64,000 nucleotides of DNA from Agriotes lineatus (lineage: Eukaryota; Arthropoda; Insecta; Coleoptera; Elateridae). Where the stretch lies: the NCBI GenBank assembly GCA_940337035.1, contig OW679197.1, positions 34,539,219-34,603,218 of the forward strand, written 5' to 3'. Of the stretch, positions 10,286 through 21,781 are shown piece by piece. The translations under genes and the position numbers were made by a program. How positions within the stretch are numbered: position 1 is the first letter of the stretch; every line of letters starts with the position of its first letter. Below the pieces are notes generated by a model that saw only the letters and a program-made list of their open reading frames with translations, did not search any database and was not told where the DNA came from.

Positions 10286-11035
10286 TTAAATACCTTTATC
10301 TTCATCAGTGTTGTTATACAGGGTGTTATGGAAATGAGTGCAAATATTTTAACCCGTAATCGAACTCGCTTAAGTGAACAACTTCTCCATTTATCATTTT
10401 TTCGAAAACGCCCTCAAAACTGAGTTAAAATTAAAAACAGTTTTACTCTAAAAATGCATACCCGCCTATGGAATAATATTTTAATTTAATGGCTTAAAAC
10501 ACAAAAAACATTTCTTTGATATGCAAACCAACAAAAACTGCATAGGTACTGATAAAACCTTTCGTTCATATCTGGTCACCAACGTACTTTACCAATTGAG
10601 GTAGGTAAGTCATTGATCGCATGTTTTTTGTGCAAGCACTTTGCAGTTTTAGTATACTTGTGTCGTTCACCTTCAATTTAGATTTGCTTAACAAACGGCT
10701 CGTCAAATTTAAGCAAGATAAATGATTGAAAAAATATGCGATTAAATGAAAAACGATAAATAGAAGAGTTGTTCATTTTCGTGAGCTCTATCACTGGTTA
10801 AAATATTTGCACTCATTTCCATAACACCCTGTATAGGCAATTTACCAAAAGTTTCAGTATCTTTAAGAACTTTATTACCACATCCAGAGCGGTAATAGAT
10901 ATTACCCCATCCTTTTTTCGAAAACAAACCATTTCTTGAACCAGAATTTGTCGATGACGATACATGTTTGCTTATGGCACTTAACGAAACTCGTTTGATT
11001 GCCGCAGAACTTAGCTCACCGCCTTGTTCTGACAA
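10286..11035 (-). pseudogene. Unrecognised open frame split by a MITE
   Basis: A minus-strand frame of about 67 codons (about 10836-11035) contains SEQGGELSSAAIKRV, ISKHVSSSTNSG and GNKVLKDTETFGKLP. It then runs into the right end of the MITE at 10317-10833. If the MITE and one TA copy are ignored, the frame stays open across the junction for nine more codons, with an acidic end, and meets a stop at 10286-10288. It may be an old exon or a fragment of a transposon gene. A possible splice acceptor (TTGTCAG) lies at its upstream edge, and a stop is in frame just before it. No family was recognised. Confidence 0.3.
10317..10833. mobile_element. 517-bp mariner-type MITE
   Basis: Terminal inverted repeats begin TACAGGGTGTTATGGAAATG and are perfect for about 38 bases, then imperfect to about 90. 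TA flanks each side (10315-10316, 10834-10835). No transposase frame is present. The TACAGGGTG end is shared with the elements at 58407-59049 and 61952-63420, which suggests related mobilising enzymes. Confidence 0.85.
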
Positions 11036-11290
11036 CCAAACTCATTTCGTTAAGATGCTCATAATCAAACTGGTATCGTTAATATCTATTAAAAGTAATT
11101 AAGTAGTTCCACCTTCACCTCGCGAGCTCTAGTACTTTTTGACTAATAGTCAAAATATTATAGTTGATTAGATTTCGTTAACTTCAAAAGTCTATCTTTA
11201 CCCATATTTAATAATGTTTCATTTTGATAGTAACAACCTTCACAATAAGGTACTTGGGTAAATTTCAAATTTGTAATTTTAAAGAAAAAA
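11036..11290. other. Spacer
   Basis: AT-rich; nothing recognised. Confidence 0.4.
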
Positions 11291-11775
11291 TCTGGTGTGA
11301 ATCACGCACACAACTTTCATTTGGAGTGATCTTATAACTAGCCAAAAATAAAATTTTTAATTTATAAGCATTTGTCAAAAAGTTTCAAAAATTACAAATT
11401 CTACAGAAACCGTACAAAATGGAGCATTAGTTGAAGTGACAAATTATCTCTAACATTTTAAGCTGAATTCAAAAATGTAATAATATACCGGCTGTTCTAT
11501 TTAAAATAGGAGTTAATAAAAAAAAGAGAAAATACAAAAGAAACCCATTTTAGAGGTATTCAACTTGAAAACCACCATCTCACATCAATACACATTTAAA
11601 ATGTAATAAAAACGTAAAGTTCGAAAAAAAAATCGTTAGAACCGTTTTTGAAAAAATCAAAAAAACTGAAAAATCATAAGAGTAAACACCATACTTGCAG
11701 TTATGCGATTTTCTTCAAAAGCTTGCTGTCGCATCTAAATACTAGCCAAAACTTATAATGTCAAGTTTCGGGGGA
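11291..11775 (+). mobile_element. Helentron/DINE-like element, copy 1, 3'-truncated
   Basis: It starts TCTGGTGTGAATCACGCACAC and follows the other two copies (21782, 56119) through the blocks CAAAAATTACAAATTCTAC, AAGCTGAATTCAAAAATGT, CCGTTTTTGAAAAAATC and GTTATGCGATTTTCTT. It loses similarity after about 11765. The microsatellite and terminal hairpin seen in the other copies are missing. Non-coding. Confidence 0.65.
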
Positions 11776-11890
11776 GGCACAAATTTACGTAGAAAAACGT
11801 ATAATATCAGTCCTTCTCAGGACTAACCAAGAACACCTGAAGGCGGGAGTAGATCAAAACTCCGAAACGTTGTGTGATTTTACCGTAGAC
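11776..11890 (+). repeat. Repeat tail with CTGAAG...CTCCGAAACGTTG motif
   Basis: The segment 11830-11875 reads CCTGAAGGCGGGAG, then about ten bases, then CTCCGAAACGTTG, so GGAG and CTCC can pair. The layout recalls the CUGANGA-stem-GAAAC core of hammerhead ribozymes in Penelope-like and other retroelements, but the first box is not canonical. Related GAAACGTTAC endings occur at 15462-15475 and 48632-48640. Confidence 0.3.
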
Positions 11891-13009
11891 AGTGGAAAAA
11901 GTCCGAAAAACATATCATTCGATGAGATAGGTACTTTTTCGATCGCTCGTTATTTTGTAAGAATAATTTGGAATTAATATTAGTAAGTTTCATGGTTTAA
12001 CTTAATTGTTTTCCCTAGTAATTACAATTAATTAATGTTTAAATACTGAAAAACGTATTTATTTCCAGTGTACCCAGACTAATTTATCGATTATTTAATT
12101 TTTTCTCCGAAATACTTTCTACTTGACTGTACGAAAAACAACTGCAGCTCTGGCCACACTTCTTCAACTCGCATGTTTGCTTCTGTCAACTGTAGGTAGG
12201 TTTGCGTTCCAAGCACCAAGTTAAATGTAGTGAATAAACAGTAATTTAAAATGTGGTGGAATTGCGGCTTAAGAAATATTAACCAAGGTACAATGTAAAG
12301 TGAAGCAAAATGAAGTGTGCCTAAAAGAATTCATTATAAATGTCAAACGCTATTATGTTTTCAATGAAGAAACGAGTAAAGTGCAATCGAATCTTTAATC
12401 TACAGCAACCACCACCAGTATATTGATTTCGATTCTGATTCAAATAACGCAGTTTATAAATATATGGACGACTAGTGATGCTTAAAATATTAATATTCTG
12501 TTTAGAAGCTTAAAATAGCCAATATTTCAGTTTAGAATGATAAAAGATATTGTTGAATGAAATGGATTTTTAACGACAATACTAAAACATTCTCTGCAAT
12601 TTACTGTGTAGCACAATAAATAGACACATTTTAAACGGATTTATTATGTCATGGGCGCTGTGCATGTCTTCAGTTAGCGATTGCCCTATCTACTACTTAC
12701 CTATAAACCTGGGAATCAATTGTTACTCTTTTGGTTAATTAAAATCACCAAGACTTTAGTGAAAGTTCTACTTAAGCTTCAAATAAAATTTAAATACTAT
12801 ATCTATGTTTAAAAACTATCAAAACAGGTGTATTCAGTGAAAAAAGACCTACAAACGCAGCACAAGAAATCATAAAGATGCAAAATTAAATGGATGAGCT
12901 GTTGAGCCTAAATCAGTGGGTGACTAATTTTGGACGTAACGCTACACGTTGGTTGTTAGTATTATAAGCTAAAGTATGTTCAACAATTAGCTTTATCTAG
13001 TATGGCTAT
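11891..13009. other. Spacer without recognised features
   Basis: AT-rich sequence with no long open frame and no repeat shared with other parts of the window that could be seen. Confidence 0.45.
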
Positions 13010-13117
13010 GGAATAGTTCCTAATTTATGAATGCAACTACGTTTATATTAAAATGCCAAACCTGCCATTTGATTTTTACGTGACTTATAGTTGCATTCAT
13101 AAATTAGGAACTATTCC
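13010..13117. repeat. Perfect 30-bp inverted repeat hairpin
   Basis: The arm 13010-13039 (GGAATAGTTCCTAATTTATG...) is perfectly complementary to 13088-13117, with a 48-base loop. No TSD was seen. It could be a young MITE or a structured RNA precursor. Perfect arms in otherwise old sequence are unusual. Confidence 0.7.
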
Positions 13118-13640
13118 GAATTGTATCCGCAGCTGCAATGTAAGGACACGGAACTAAAAACTCAAATCTCGGAGTCCCAATACTATCTGCGAACAGCTGG
13201 AGCTCCGAAAGTAAATTACAGATAGCCCCGAAACCCTTTTCGGATGGGCTGCTCAAGGGTTCAGAAAACCTATTGACAGTCCGTATATAATCTGCCTGAC
13301 GCAAGGCGCTCGGGCAATAAAATCTTAACACTGGTAGACGGTAATAAAGCTATTATCCGGCTTAAAAACCAAAGATTTTTTAAAAAAAGGGAATGGTTCA
13401 AGCAGCCAACAGAAGCACTGGCGCAATTGACGAGAGCTATATAAAAAAGCATTAAACCATTTAGTCCGACCCATTCAATTCCAGTCTTTTCATTCGGTTT
13501 ACAACATTTGGAATTCCGTGTCTACAGATCGTATAGCACTTTTAGGATCCGTGTCGGTAAATACCGCATTGGTTTACACAGCTCTGACGAAATATCAGGG
13601 CGGGTTTTAATGTTAACGCAAATTGTTTAATGGGGCTCTA
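13118..13640. promoter_or_regulatory. Candidate conserved non-coding segment
   Basis: Base composition is more balanced than the surroundings and shows no match to the repeat families in this window. Two short minus-strand open frames (13104-13331, 13270-13452) look incidental. The segment may be a cis-regulatory or otherwise constrained island; this rests on composition only. Confidence 0.25.
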
Positions 13641-14230
13641 TATATGTGCATTTGCGTATACCATCCTATATGTGTGTATTTATGTGTGTGATCATTGTTC
13701 AATCTTGTTAAAATAAATAAATAGTTGTTTTTGCAGTAACTATTATCATTTCAAAATATTCCGGGTATCAAAATGGATCAACAGCAGTTAAAAATGTAAC
13801 CCAATTTACACACTGATAATAAAGCTTTAAATGTTTGAAATTGTTCAAAGTGGTGGGCTGCTGCATAGTGTATGTGTGTCAATAGACCGAAAAGAAAAAG
13901 TTTTTCTGATAATCTTATGTAAATTTAAAATCGATGCTATACGAACTGCAAATCACTAAAGAATTATAAATATTAATATACGAGTATTAACATTTCGCGG
14001 CAAATCTATTCCAATTTTCAAAGTAACAAAACCTAATACACTAAACTTAACAAATTGGAACCCGTAAAACCAAAATATTATCTTTTAATTATAATTTTAA
14101 AATTTCTTAGAGTAGCTCACTGATTATTCGTTTGATGAAGGTAACAAATTAGATTTCAGATGGTAAAGCTAGCGTCTGCAGAAAATTATAAGTTGTACAT
14201 CAAATAATGCATTTAATGTGTACATCGCTC
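13641..14230. other. Spacer
   Basis: AT-rich, with a short GTGTAT-rich stretch near 13640-13690. No gene or classified repeat seen. Confidence 0.4.
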
Positions 14231-14990
14231 TTTTAGGAACAATGGGCGTTACATCTAGCCAACGCTCGGGTTGGCGATAACGCGATGTTAGCCGCTATGC
14301 GCGGATGAAGCATAAACCGGTACGCCAAGCAGTTCGTATCCAACTTCTGTAAAAAAGCACAGATAACGAAGGCACCGAAGAGTATAAAAGCAACTTTCGC
14401 CGTCGACTTGAGTCGCTGGACTTCCCTCTCACTAATCCTCTCCTGGCCGTAGTATGTGACAGCGTTACGGTCTCCTAGAGCACTTCATAAACTCGCCTGT
14501 GTTCTAATATGTGACAGCGTTACTGTCCCCTAGAGCACTTCCTAAACCCGACTGTGTTCTAGTATGTGACAGCGTGTCTCCTAGAGAACTTCCTGGACCC
14601 GCCTATGTTCTGGTATGTGACAGCGTTAATGTCTCCTAGAGCACTTTCTAGAGTCGCCTGTTTTCTAGTATTTGACAGCGTTACTGTCTCCTAGAGCACT
14701 TCCTATCAACTCAAACCCTGCAAACCCCGACACTACCGGTTTCACCGAGGAGATTATAACCTAATAACTAACGTACTTGTAGGAACAGCATTGTACGTCT
14801 AGCGACGTATTTTTGGTAGTTTACCGAAGGCTAATTGCGCTGCACCGGCCGGAACGTGGAATCGCCCGCAGATTTCAAGCGTCTCCGCTGCCAAATTTAC
14901 TGGCAACCGGCGAACGTTTACACTGAGTGAAATTACACGTTTCCGTTATTCCTGGAGTTCTGAATTTGCATACGAGGGAACGACGACGAC
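14231..14990 (+). mobile_element. LTR-like segment with TATA box and 55-bp tandem repeats
   Basis: This is a GC-richer block with TATAAAAG at about 14382, followed by an initiation-like region and five 55-bp repeats. Near 14900 the sequence TTACTGGCAACCGGCG resembles an LTR end plus a primer-binding site (TGGCAACC...). That pattern fits the 5' LTR and leader of an LTR retrotransposon of Gypsy or BEL type. No gag-pol frame follows, so it would be a solo or truncated LTR. The exact LTR start and a target duplication were not identified. Confidence 0.35.
14451..14705 (+). repeat. Five 55-bp tandem repeats
   Basis: Units start with AGTATGTGACAGCG and continue with TCTCCTAGAGCACTTC and GCCTGTGTTCT. 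They lie at about 14451, 14506, 14561 (shortened to 51), 14612 and 14667 (partial). Such short arrays are common in LTRs of insect retrotransposons. Confidence 0.8.
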
Positions 14991-15289
14991 CTGCACTGCT
15001 TAACATTTCCCGTGAACACCAGGTATCGTGTAATTATGCAGACATCACACTGTAAACAAACCGCCATATTTTCTGGCCCACCTATGGTTTATCGCAAAGA
15101 TGGCGTTCAGGGCGCGGGATATACAACGCAGCAGACCTACACCGACTCAGGTTCGAGGCAGCAATCGTCAACACGTGCATGCTATTTGGGGTGCGGACCT
15201 GCTAGGGATGAAGAACACGCGAGACCAAAAAAGAGTTTTTAGTTATATTACATAGCAGTTTCGTAAATTAAGTCTAATTTTGTGTAAAT

Positions 15290-15480
15290 AGGTAACAATA
15301 CTATACCGTTGGTTTATAAATTGCGTTTCCTGACCTTATACATTTGAGATTGAATGAACATTTGTCCGATTGAGTTAATCGAGGTAGGGCTTTTCCTAGA
15401 TAAATGGAAGTTATAAATTACCAGAGTAATTTACCAGGACTAAAATTAAATTCGAAAGGTCGAAACGTTACAAGATGTGA
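15290..15480 (+). repeat. Diverged dispersed repeat, copy 1
   Basis: Blocks ACCTTATACATTTGAGA, TTACCAGGACTAAA and CGAAACGTTAC occur in the same order and spacing as at about 48470-48640. Both copies are diverged and non-coding. This is possibly the 3' end of an old retroelement family. Confidence 0.5.
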
Positions 15481-15990
15481 TCGAAATTAATGTTATCTAA
15501 CTCCTTCACAAGACATTTTATTTGTTCATTTTCTTTAGAAAATAAAAAACCTTATTTACTTCATTTTTATTCCCCTCTGCTTTTTCGAAAATTCGATAAA
15601 TGGAGGAAGTACACATACCTTTTCCAGTGGTTACGTATTTTGTATATTATATTGCGAGGGAATCAACACTGTTTTTATTTCTTAGTTTAAAACTAATTAA
15701 AGAATTCTTTAAAAAGCACTTCCCTTTTTTGCGCAATTACTAGTTCTTCATTTTCTAACTTGGACTTTTTAAACACGAAATAAGCTACATATGTCAATAT
15801 CAATGTATTTTTTAATTACTAGAACATCTTTTTATATACATATTAGTACTATATTAACAAAGTTTTAGTATCAAAGTTAAAGTTTCTCCTTTTCATAAAT
15901 TCTTTACTGCAACACCACAGATGAATCAAATCAAAGTGTTTTATTGTTATTCTTAATAAATACAAAGAATTTTGATGAATCAAAACTGAA
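15481..15990. other. Spacer
   Basis: AT-rich; a 66-codon open frame at 15490-15690 has no recognisable content and is treated as chance. Confidence 0.4.
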
Positions 15991-15999
15991 TTTTACGCC

Positions 16000-16480
16000 A
16001 TTATGTACACTATATGTATCCCGCAGCATGCCACAGTCGAGGCAAAACACTGCAAATTGCTACCAAATTCGAAAAGGTTAGTAGTCAGTAAGTACCACGG
16101 ACAAAGTACCGCTAGCATGGTATATCACGCACAAATGCATGCGATACGTACCTGATTTATCATTGTCTACTGCGGTTTATTTCTAGCGTGAATGGGTCAA
16201 TGAACAGTAATTTCATTGAGCGATTTGCGCTCTGCGGGCGCCGAGATTAGAAGAATGCAAAGGGTGATGTATTGTTTCTTTGAAAAGTAGAGGTGTTATC
16301 TAGAACGTCGCGACGGCTTTATCAGCGTTTGAAAATTCGCTTAAAAAGCCGGCGGTGCTATTAAGGAAAAAATTAATGCGAGCTTGAGGTGGCTTACTGG
16401 TGTTAACGTCGCATTATGTTTGGGAAGTGGATTTTTAAGAAAAATGAGTTTATGGATTGGCTTCGACGGCTCCGCTTACG
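16000..16480. promoter_or_regulatory. Candidate conserved non-coding segment
   Basis: This balanced-composition island lies between AT-rich spacers, with stretches such as GCGATTTGCGCTCTGCGGGC and homeodomain-like TTTATT and TAATTT cores. No open frame or repeat match was found. Regulatory role is inference only. Confidence 0.25.
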
Positions 16481-17280
16481 GCGAGATTTAATTTTAAAAC
16501 AGTTTATTAGATAATCTTAAAGCAATAAATATAGAGCAAACTTCAAAATAGATAAAATAAACTTCGGTAATTTTAATTAGTTTATAATTATATCAATCAT
16601 AGGGTTCAAATTTGAAGGAAAAAGATTACATTTGGTGTATTTCAGAATTCTTATGTGAGACCATCTCTACATTAAAGCAAGTAACTTATTCCGTAGCTTT
16701 AGTTTTGTAGCCAATTACGAACTTTATGAATCTTTACTAATGTTGGTTTGTACTTAAGCATCACACTTGCTTTTGACAAATAAGATTATGGCTCCACCAT
16801 TAAAATTCGAAGAAATTAAATACTATGGATTTGGTTAAACTATACTACTATGATAACGCAATATTTTTTTCTATGAGTATTGTACGTGTTAGGCTCAAAA
16901 AATATTAGAGTCCTGAAAAATAGTGCCGTTACATTACTATGTTAATGTTTAATACAGCAGTCAGGAGTTATCTTATTTTCAATAATATAATTTGGAGAAA
17001 CTAAGCTGATGCAAACACGTTTACTTAAACACTACATTTTCTACACAATCATTTAACGTGTGTAGGTTTTTGAGATTACTAAATCTAGTATTTTGAGCTT
17101 TTAGCATTTCAAGTCTTAACGAAACCCATCGCAAAGTAGATGGCTAAAGAGGGGAGGGCAGATGCAGAAGAAATGGAGTGCATTGCTTTATATATCCTCT
17201 AAATAAGTGATCGCGTTCCGGCTTTCGTCTTTTGCAGTCCACGGCTGCTAAGTCTAAAAGTGTTTTTTTACAAATTACAG
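16481..17280. other. Spacer before the assembly gap
   Basis: AT-rich sequence with nothing recognised. Confidence 0.4.
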
Positions 17281-17380
17281 NNNNNNNNNNNNNNNNNNNN
17301 NNNNNNNNNNNNNNNNNNNNNNNNNNNNNNNNNNNNNNNNNNNNNNNNNNNNNNNNNNNNNNNNNNNNNNNNNNNNNNNN
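17281..17380. other. Assembly gap (100 N)
   Basis: Exactly 100 unknown bases, the usual placeholder for a scaffold gap of unknown size. Distances across this point are unreliable. Confidence 0.99.
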
Positions 17381-18940
17381 AGAAAGATAAACTTACAGCT
17401 TCCAAGCAAGCACATCTCCAATCTCCGAAAGGAAAATTTTTTGACAGTTTAAAAAAAATACGAATTTATTCTCGTGTCTATCCAGGTACAGTTGTTGTGA
17501 CTATTGTAAGCCCCCTTTAATTTCATGCTAAGGCTCAACTTTAAGCGTGTCGCATGTCGTAAACGGACTTTTCCAACTCTTGGAACCAGCTGAGAACTCG
17601 TCATAAGGCTTTCTTGCACTAGATTTAATATTCTGCTTATTAGCGGCAGTTAGTAAAGTTGACTTTAGATTTCTGAACACAAGTCTTTAGGAATTATATT
17701 TTTAATTCCTTTTTTATTACTCTTAAACGTTTTTCCATTCTCCGTTGACTCAGTTGATTTGGAGTGGTAAACATATTTTTATTTTTTCAGTATTTTCTTA
17801 TGTACACAATTTCCGGATTTTTCGAAAAATCACCTTGAATTAAACATTCTAATCACATTATTTTGTAAAATATTAATACTCTGAACTTTGAGTCGTTTAT
17901 AATAGCCCGAGAAAAAACTTTCTTCCGAAGGAAGTTTGATGATTAAATCACCATCATTTTTAGAAATTCCCCGCACTGCTAAGTGTTTAACATAATACGA
18001 AGTTAAAACATAATACAAAAAGCATACACTTAAACACTAGTCAACGCCGATTAAAATTCAGTCATAATTAACTCTCCACTTTTTGTGTCTAGGTATTGCG
18101 CTAGTTGTTAAGCTACGCTGGGAAGCATGTCAGAAAGAAAAGGAGAGTTGCCATTATATACAAATACTATGGAACATAGTTGATGAACGTTGGTATATTA
18201 GAACGATAACCTTTATCGAGACTTGAAAATGGAAACTGTGGCTAGGAACTTTAAAAGTTTTACCAAGGGTCATAAAAACACACTTCATCCACGTGTGAAT
18301 TTTGAGGCAATCCAGATCCTAGATAGCACAAGTATAATGAAAAGTTAAACTCTTTGAGTTAGTGTAAGTGACAGTGAATAGCAGAACCGAGAAGACCGAT
18401 GACGATGTATGTGACTGCGGCGAGGGTTCGGACACCACAAACACATGTTGTTGAGTGATCGCCGGATATTTTGCAAATACGAAAAATTTAATAAAATTCA
18501 TAGTACCAATCGTGGCTTTCTGTAAAGGTATGTTGCCATAGTATACAGGGTGCTGCGTAGGTGAACGCAACATAGCAAATTCCATGCTAATTTAAAGTGT
18601 TTAAATATTGGTTTCCTTAATAATTTTAGCGCAAAATTCCATTTAGGCTTTTAAAGGGCAGTCCGCGATGAGCCACTTTATAGGTATTGCTAAAAATTTT
18701 AAATAAAAATGTGATAACTGCCTCGGTTGTGCATTGTCAAACTCTAGCAGTATTTTTGAAATTATACCAATAAAGCATTTCTGAAAATACGTTACAGAAT
18801 ACCCGAGAAAATATTCTTAATAAAATTGGATTATGTTAGAAACAGATTTCTGAATGTATGCCATGTGTTTTATTTTTTAAATCGGCTGTTTACCACTAGG
18901 TTTATGAGTCACATGTCAAAGTGAATTGATATTTTAATAA
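17381..18940. other. Spacer; one isolated TACAGGGTG end
   Basis: Mostly AT-rich with no gene. At about 18544 the sequence TATACAGGGTGCTGCG looks like one end of a mariner-type MITE, but no matching inverted end was found nearby. It is either a truncated copy or chance. Confidence 0.4.
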
Positions 18941-19931
18941 TAACCATTAAAATAAATTCTTTAATTTTTGCGGTTTGTGTAATTTACGGGTCGCCGACAC
19001 AAGAAATAGATTCATTTTTAGGTGAACTTGAAAATACTGTAGCTAATTGTTTGCCAACAACAGAAAACGTCGTTATATTAGGTGACACTGACAATGACTT
19101 GCTGAAACAAAACAACAATTTAACTATAAATTACAAAACATTTTTACAGATATTTCAATTCAGTCAGTTGGTTTCTACTCCTACAAGTGTAACAGCAAGG
19201 TCTGGTACTCTTATTGATCATATCATCGTTACTAATCCTGATCTAATACATAACGTGAATGTTTTCAGTTCTGACATTTCGGTCCATGAAATGGTAGAGT
19301 GCACACTTAAAGTTAAAAAAATACCTTTTACTTCTTTTATACGTGAAATAAGCGATTTTAAAAAGTTGAATAAACCAAATTTTATTCTTGATATGGAACA
19401 TAGTGGCCTCAAAGATATGTATTGTATCAAGAATTTGGATGATAAAAGACTACTCTTAAATAATACTATAGTAGAAGTATTCAATAAACATGCTCCTTTA
19501 AAATATGCGAAAATCTCTAAGCCCGTTGCTCCTTGCTTAACGAATAATATTAGGTGTTTGAGAGAGAATGCAAAACTTAAATTTAAAAAATCTAAGTTAA
19601 TGGCAGACTGGAATTATTATAAGACCTTAGGAAATTATGCTGCTAATGCAATTCGTGCCTAAAAAAGCGTATCTTGCTCAAAAGTTAAATACTAAAAGCA
19701 CAAAACGTATGTCGAAAGAACTTCGTCATTTTAACATAAATAGGAAGTCAAATACTAATGTTCCTTCTGAGTTCAGTCATCCATCTGCTTTGAACCATTA
19801 CTATATAAATTGTATACCAACTACCAACAGACCTTTGCCTGAGCTTCTGTATTTTATAATAGCAATTATAAATACCATGTTAATCCTTGATTTCAATTCG
19901 CTTTGATAGATGCTGAACTAATCTTCTGCTC

Positions 19932-20441
19932 CACAAATGAACTGGACCACCCATAAAAATTGTATTTATTATATTACGTCATAAAAAATATATATAAAAG
20001 CTTTTGTTTTATAGTATACTCATATTAAGCATATTTAATTACACTATCCTCAAATATCAACTGAAGAATTAACAAAATGATATTCATAAAATTAAAAAAT
20101 AATAAAATTATAAAAAAACTATATTTCATAAAAATAGGAGGAATCAGAAAAAAGTTTAATTAATAGTTCTTTGAGTCTCTTCGGAACGTTTAAAAATGTT
20201 TGGCAACGATTTGGCATACTTTATGTGCAATGTGTTATCAACATTTTGGCAAACTTCAAAATTTTAAAATGATAATATTTTATTAATGAACTGAGTTTTC
20301 TTTAAACCAAATTATGAAAAGAAATCGTTTTTATAGTGTCACAATCATGAAAGGTTACCAAAAATACTATGACTGCCCTTTTGGATAATATTTTTTAAAA
20401 ATGCACCAGTATAATTATGCAAATGGTCCAGTTCATTTGTG
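19932..20441. mobile_element. 510-bp TIR element inserted in the LINE
   Basis: It is bounded by a perfect 18-bp inverted repeat CACAAATGAACTGGACCA. LINE protein similarity stops at the left end and resumes right after the right end (NHYINEISS). The interior is very AT-rich and non-coding. No convincing target duplication was found, so the superfamily is unknown. Confidence 0.7.
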
Positions 20442-20703
20442 AATCATTATATAAACGAAATTTCTTCCACCGCGACTGGAAGTGAAGGAATTAGTATAAC
20501 CATGATAAAACTACGTTGTCCGCATATTATAACATTTATAGTACATATTGTAAACACTTGTATCTTAGAAAATCACTCTCCGGAACAGTGGAAGCAGTTT
20601 GTTGTGTTACCTTCACCGAAAATTGCTGTGCCTACAGAATATAAACATCTACGTCCTATAAGCATACTACCTGCTATCTCTAAAATATTTGAAAAAGTGT
20701 TAT

Positions 20704-20975
20704 TTTTTGTTTAATTTAATTTAATTCGCACTCATCCAACAGCCGTTAGGCCAATTATAGGCGTCGCTGTGCAGTTATGAGGACTTCCAACCCCACTAAC
20801 GACTGTAATGATGTTATTATGACATCCGGGACCAACTATTTCCTTGACAGCCGTAGCACGAGGCGCCTAGAGATGCAGCCGTGGAACTCCCATTCAAGTT
20901 CTCACCAGAGACAGCGTTGCTTAACTCTGCTGATCGAACGTGGACGCTTGTTCAAGCTACACCACTCGGGACCCC
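20704..20975 (-). mobile_element. 5S-rRNA-derived SINE, copy 1
   Basis: Read on the minus strand, the 5' half aligns by eye with eukaryotic 5S rRNA: GATCAGCAGAGTTAAGCAAC and ACTTGGATGGGAG match the internal-promoter part of 5S genes. The 3' part is unrelated and ends in an A-rich tail. A 6-bp duplication TGTTAT flanks it (20698-20703, 20976-20981). The LINE frame is continuous across the empty site. This is a Pol III-type retroposon (SINE3-like class). Confidence 0.85.
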
Positions 20976-21781
20976 TGTTATGTAGGCAATTGCAGGTTTT
21001 TTTTCATAAGAATATTTGGCCCGAGAATCAGTCTGGTTTCCGCACAGTTGCACGACTGCGTTATTCAAGGTCACAGATGATATTCTCCAATCAAGTGATA
21101 AAGGACAGGTTACAGTTCTGATATTGTTAGATTATTCAAAAAGCTTCAAAACTGTAAACCATTACATACTAATTTCAATGTTAAATTTTATAAGTCTTGA
21201 AAGAAATGCTATTCAGTTTCTGAACAGTTATCTAAATAATAGAACTGTAAAAGTGAAAATATATTATTCCGTTTCTGATCCTCTGCCAGTGTCGGCGGGG
21301 GTTCAGCAGGGCTCAATTCTGGGTTCAGTGCTGTTTGCTATTTATACTAATAAGTTTGTAAATTCTATAAAGAACTGTAGCGTACAAATGTATGCTGACG
21401 ATACTCAGATATTCTTTAGTTTTTCTCCTTCCGAAGTCGACAACTCTTTAGAAAGATTAGTGATGATTTAAAACCCTTAGCCTGGGAATTCTTGTGGATA
21501 ACACATTCCGATTTAGAAATCATTTAAATAATAGCGTAAAGATGCCTATAGTAATCTAAACACACTATATCCTTACCGTTCCATTTTACTGAAAAACGTA
21601 AAAACTATTCTTTGCGATTCACCAAACTTGTACTATCGCATTTTATTTTTTCCTGCCAAGTATTTACTCCTTGTCTAGACAGTGCTTACAAATATAAAAT
21701 TCAAAAAGTACAGAACTCAATCAATATGTACGTTTTATAAAATATTAACGACTAAAACGCCATTTCTATTATATAAATAAA

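Larger units (their letters stand above)
18945..21780 (+). pseudogene. CR1/Jockey-like LINE ORF2, broken and carrying nested insertions
   Basis: The frame runs from an endonuclease C-terminal half (18966-19660, with ENVVILGD and SGTLIDHIIV) through a linker into reverse transcriptase. RT blocks are LRPISILPAISKIFEKV (about 20650-20697), QSGFR, LILLDYSKSF, PVSAGVQQGSILGSVLF and the catalytic MYADDTQ. A thumb-like segment (LGILVDNTFRFRNHL) reaches about 21700. Damage includes stops, frame changes, Lys in place of Asp in SKAFDTV and loss of the Asp in the endonuclease SDH motif (SVH here). Three insertions split it: a 510-bp TIR element, a 5S-SINE and a Helentron. The ORF1 and 5' end are absent, as in 5'-truncated LINE copies. 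An intact protein would nick DNA and reverse-transcribe its own RNA; this copy is dead. Confidence 0.85.

Noticed and set aside
15012..15242. 76-codon frame after the LTR-like segment as a gag start
   Set aside because: No gag motif, and no continuation into protease or polymerase.
17260..17520. 86-codon frame across the N gap
   Set aside because: The frame exists only because unknown bases contain no stops.
18544..18600. Complete mariner-type MITE starting TACAGGGTGCTGCG
   Set aside because: No inverted partner end was found within the next kilobase or upstream.
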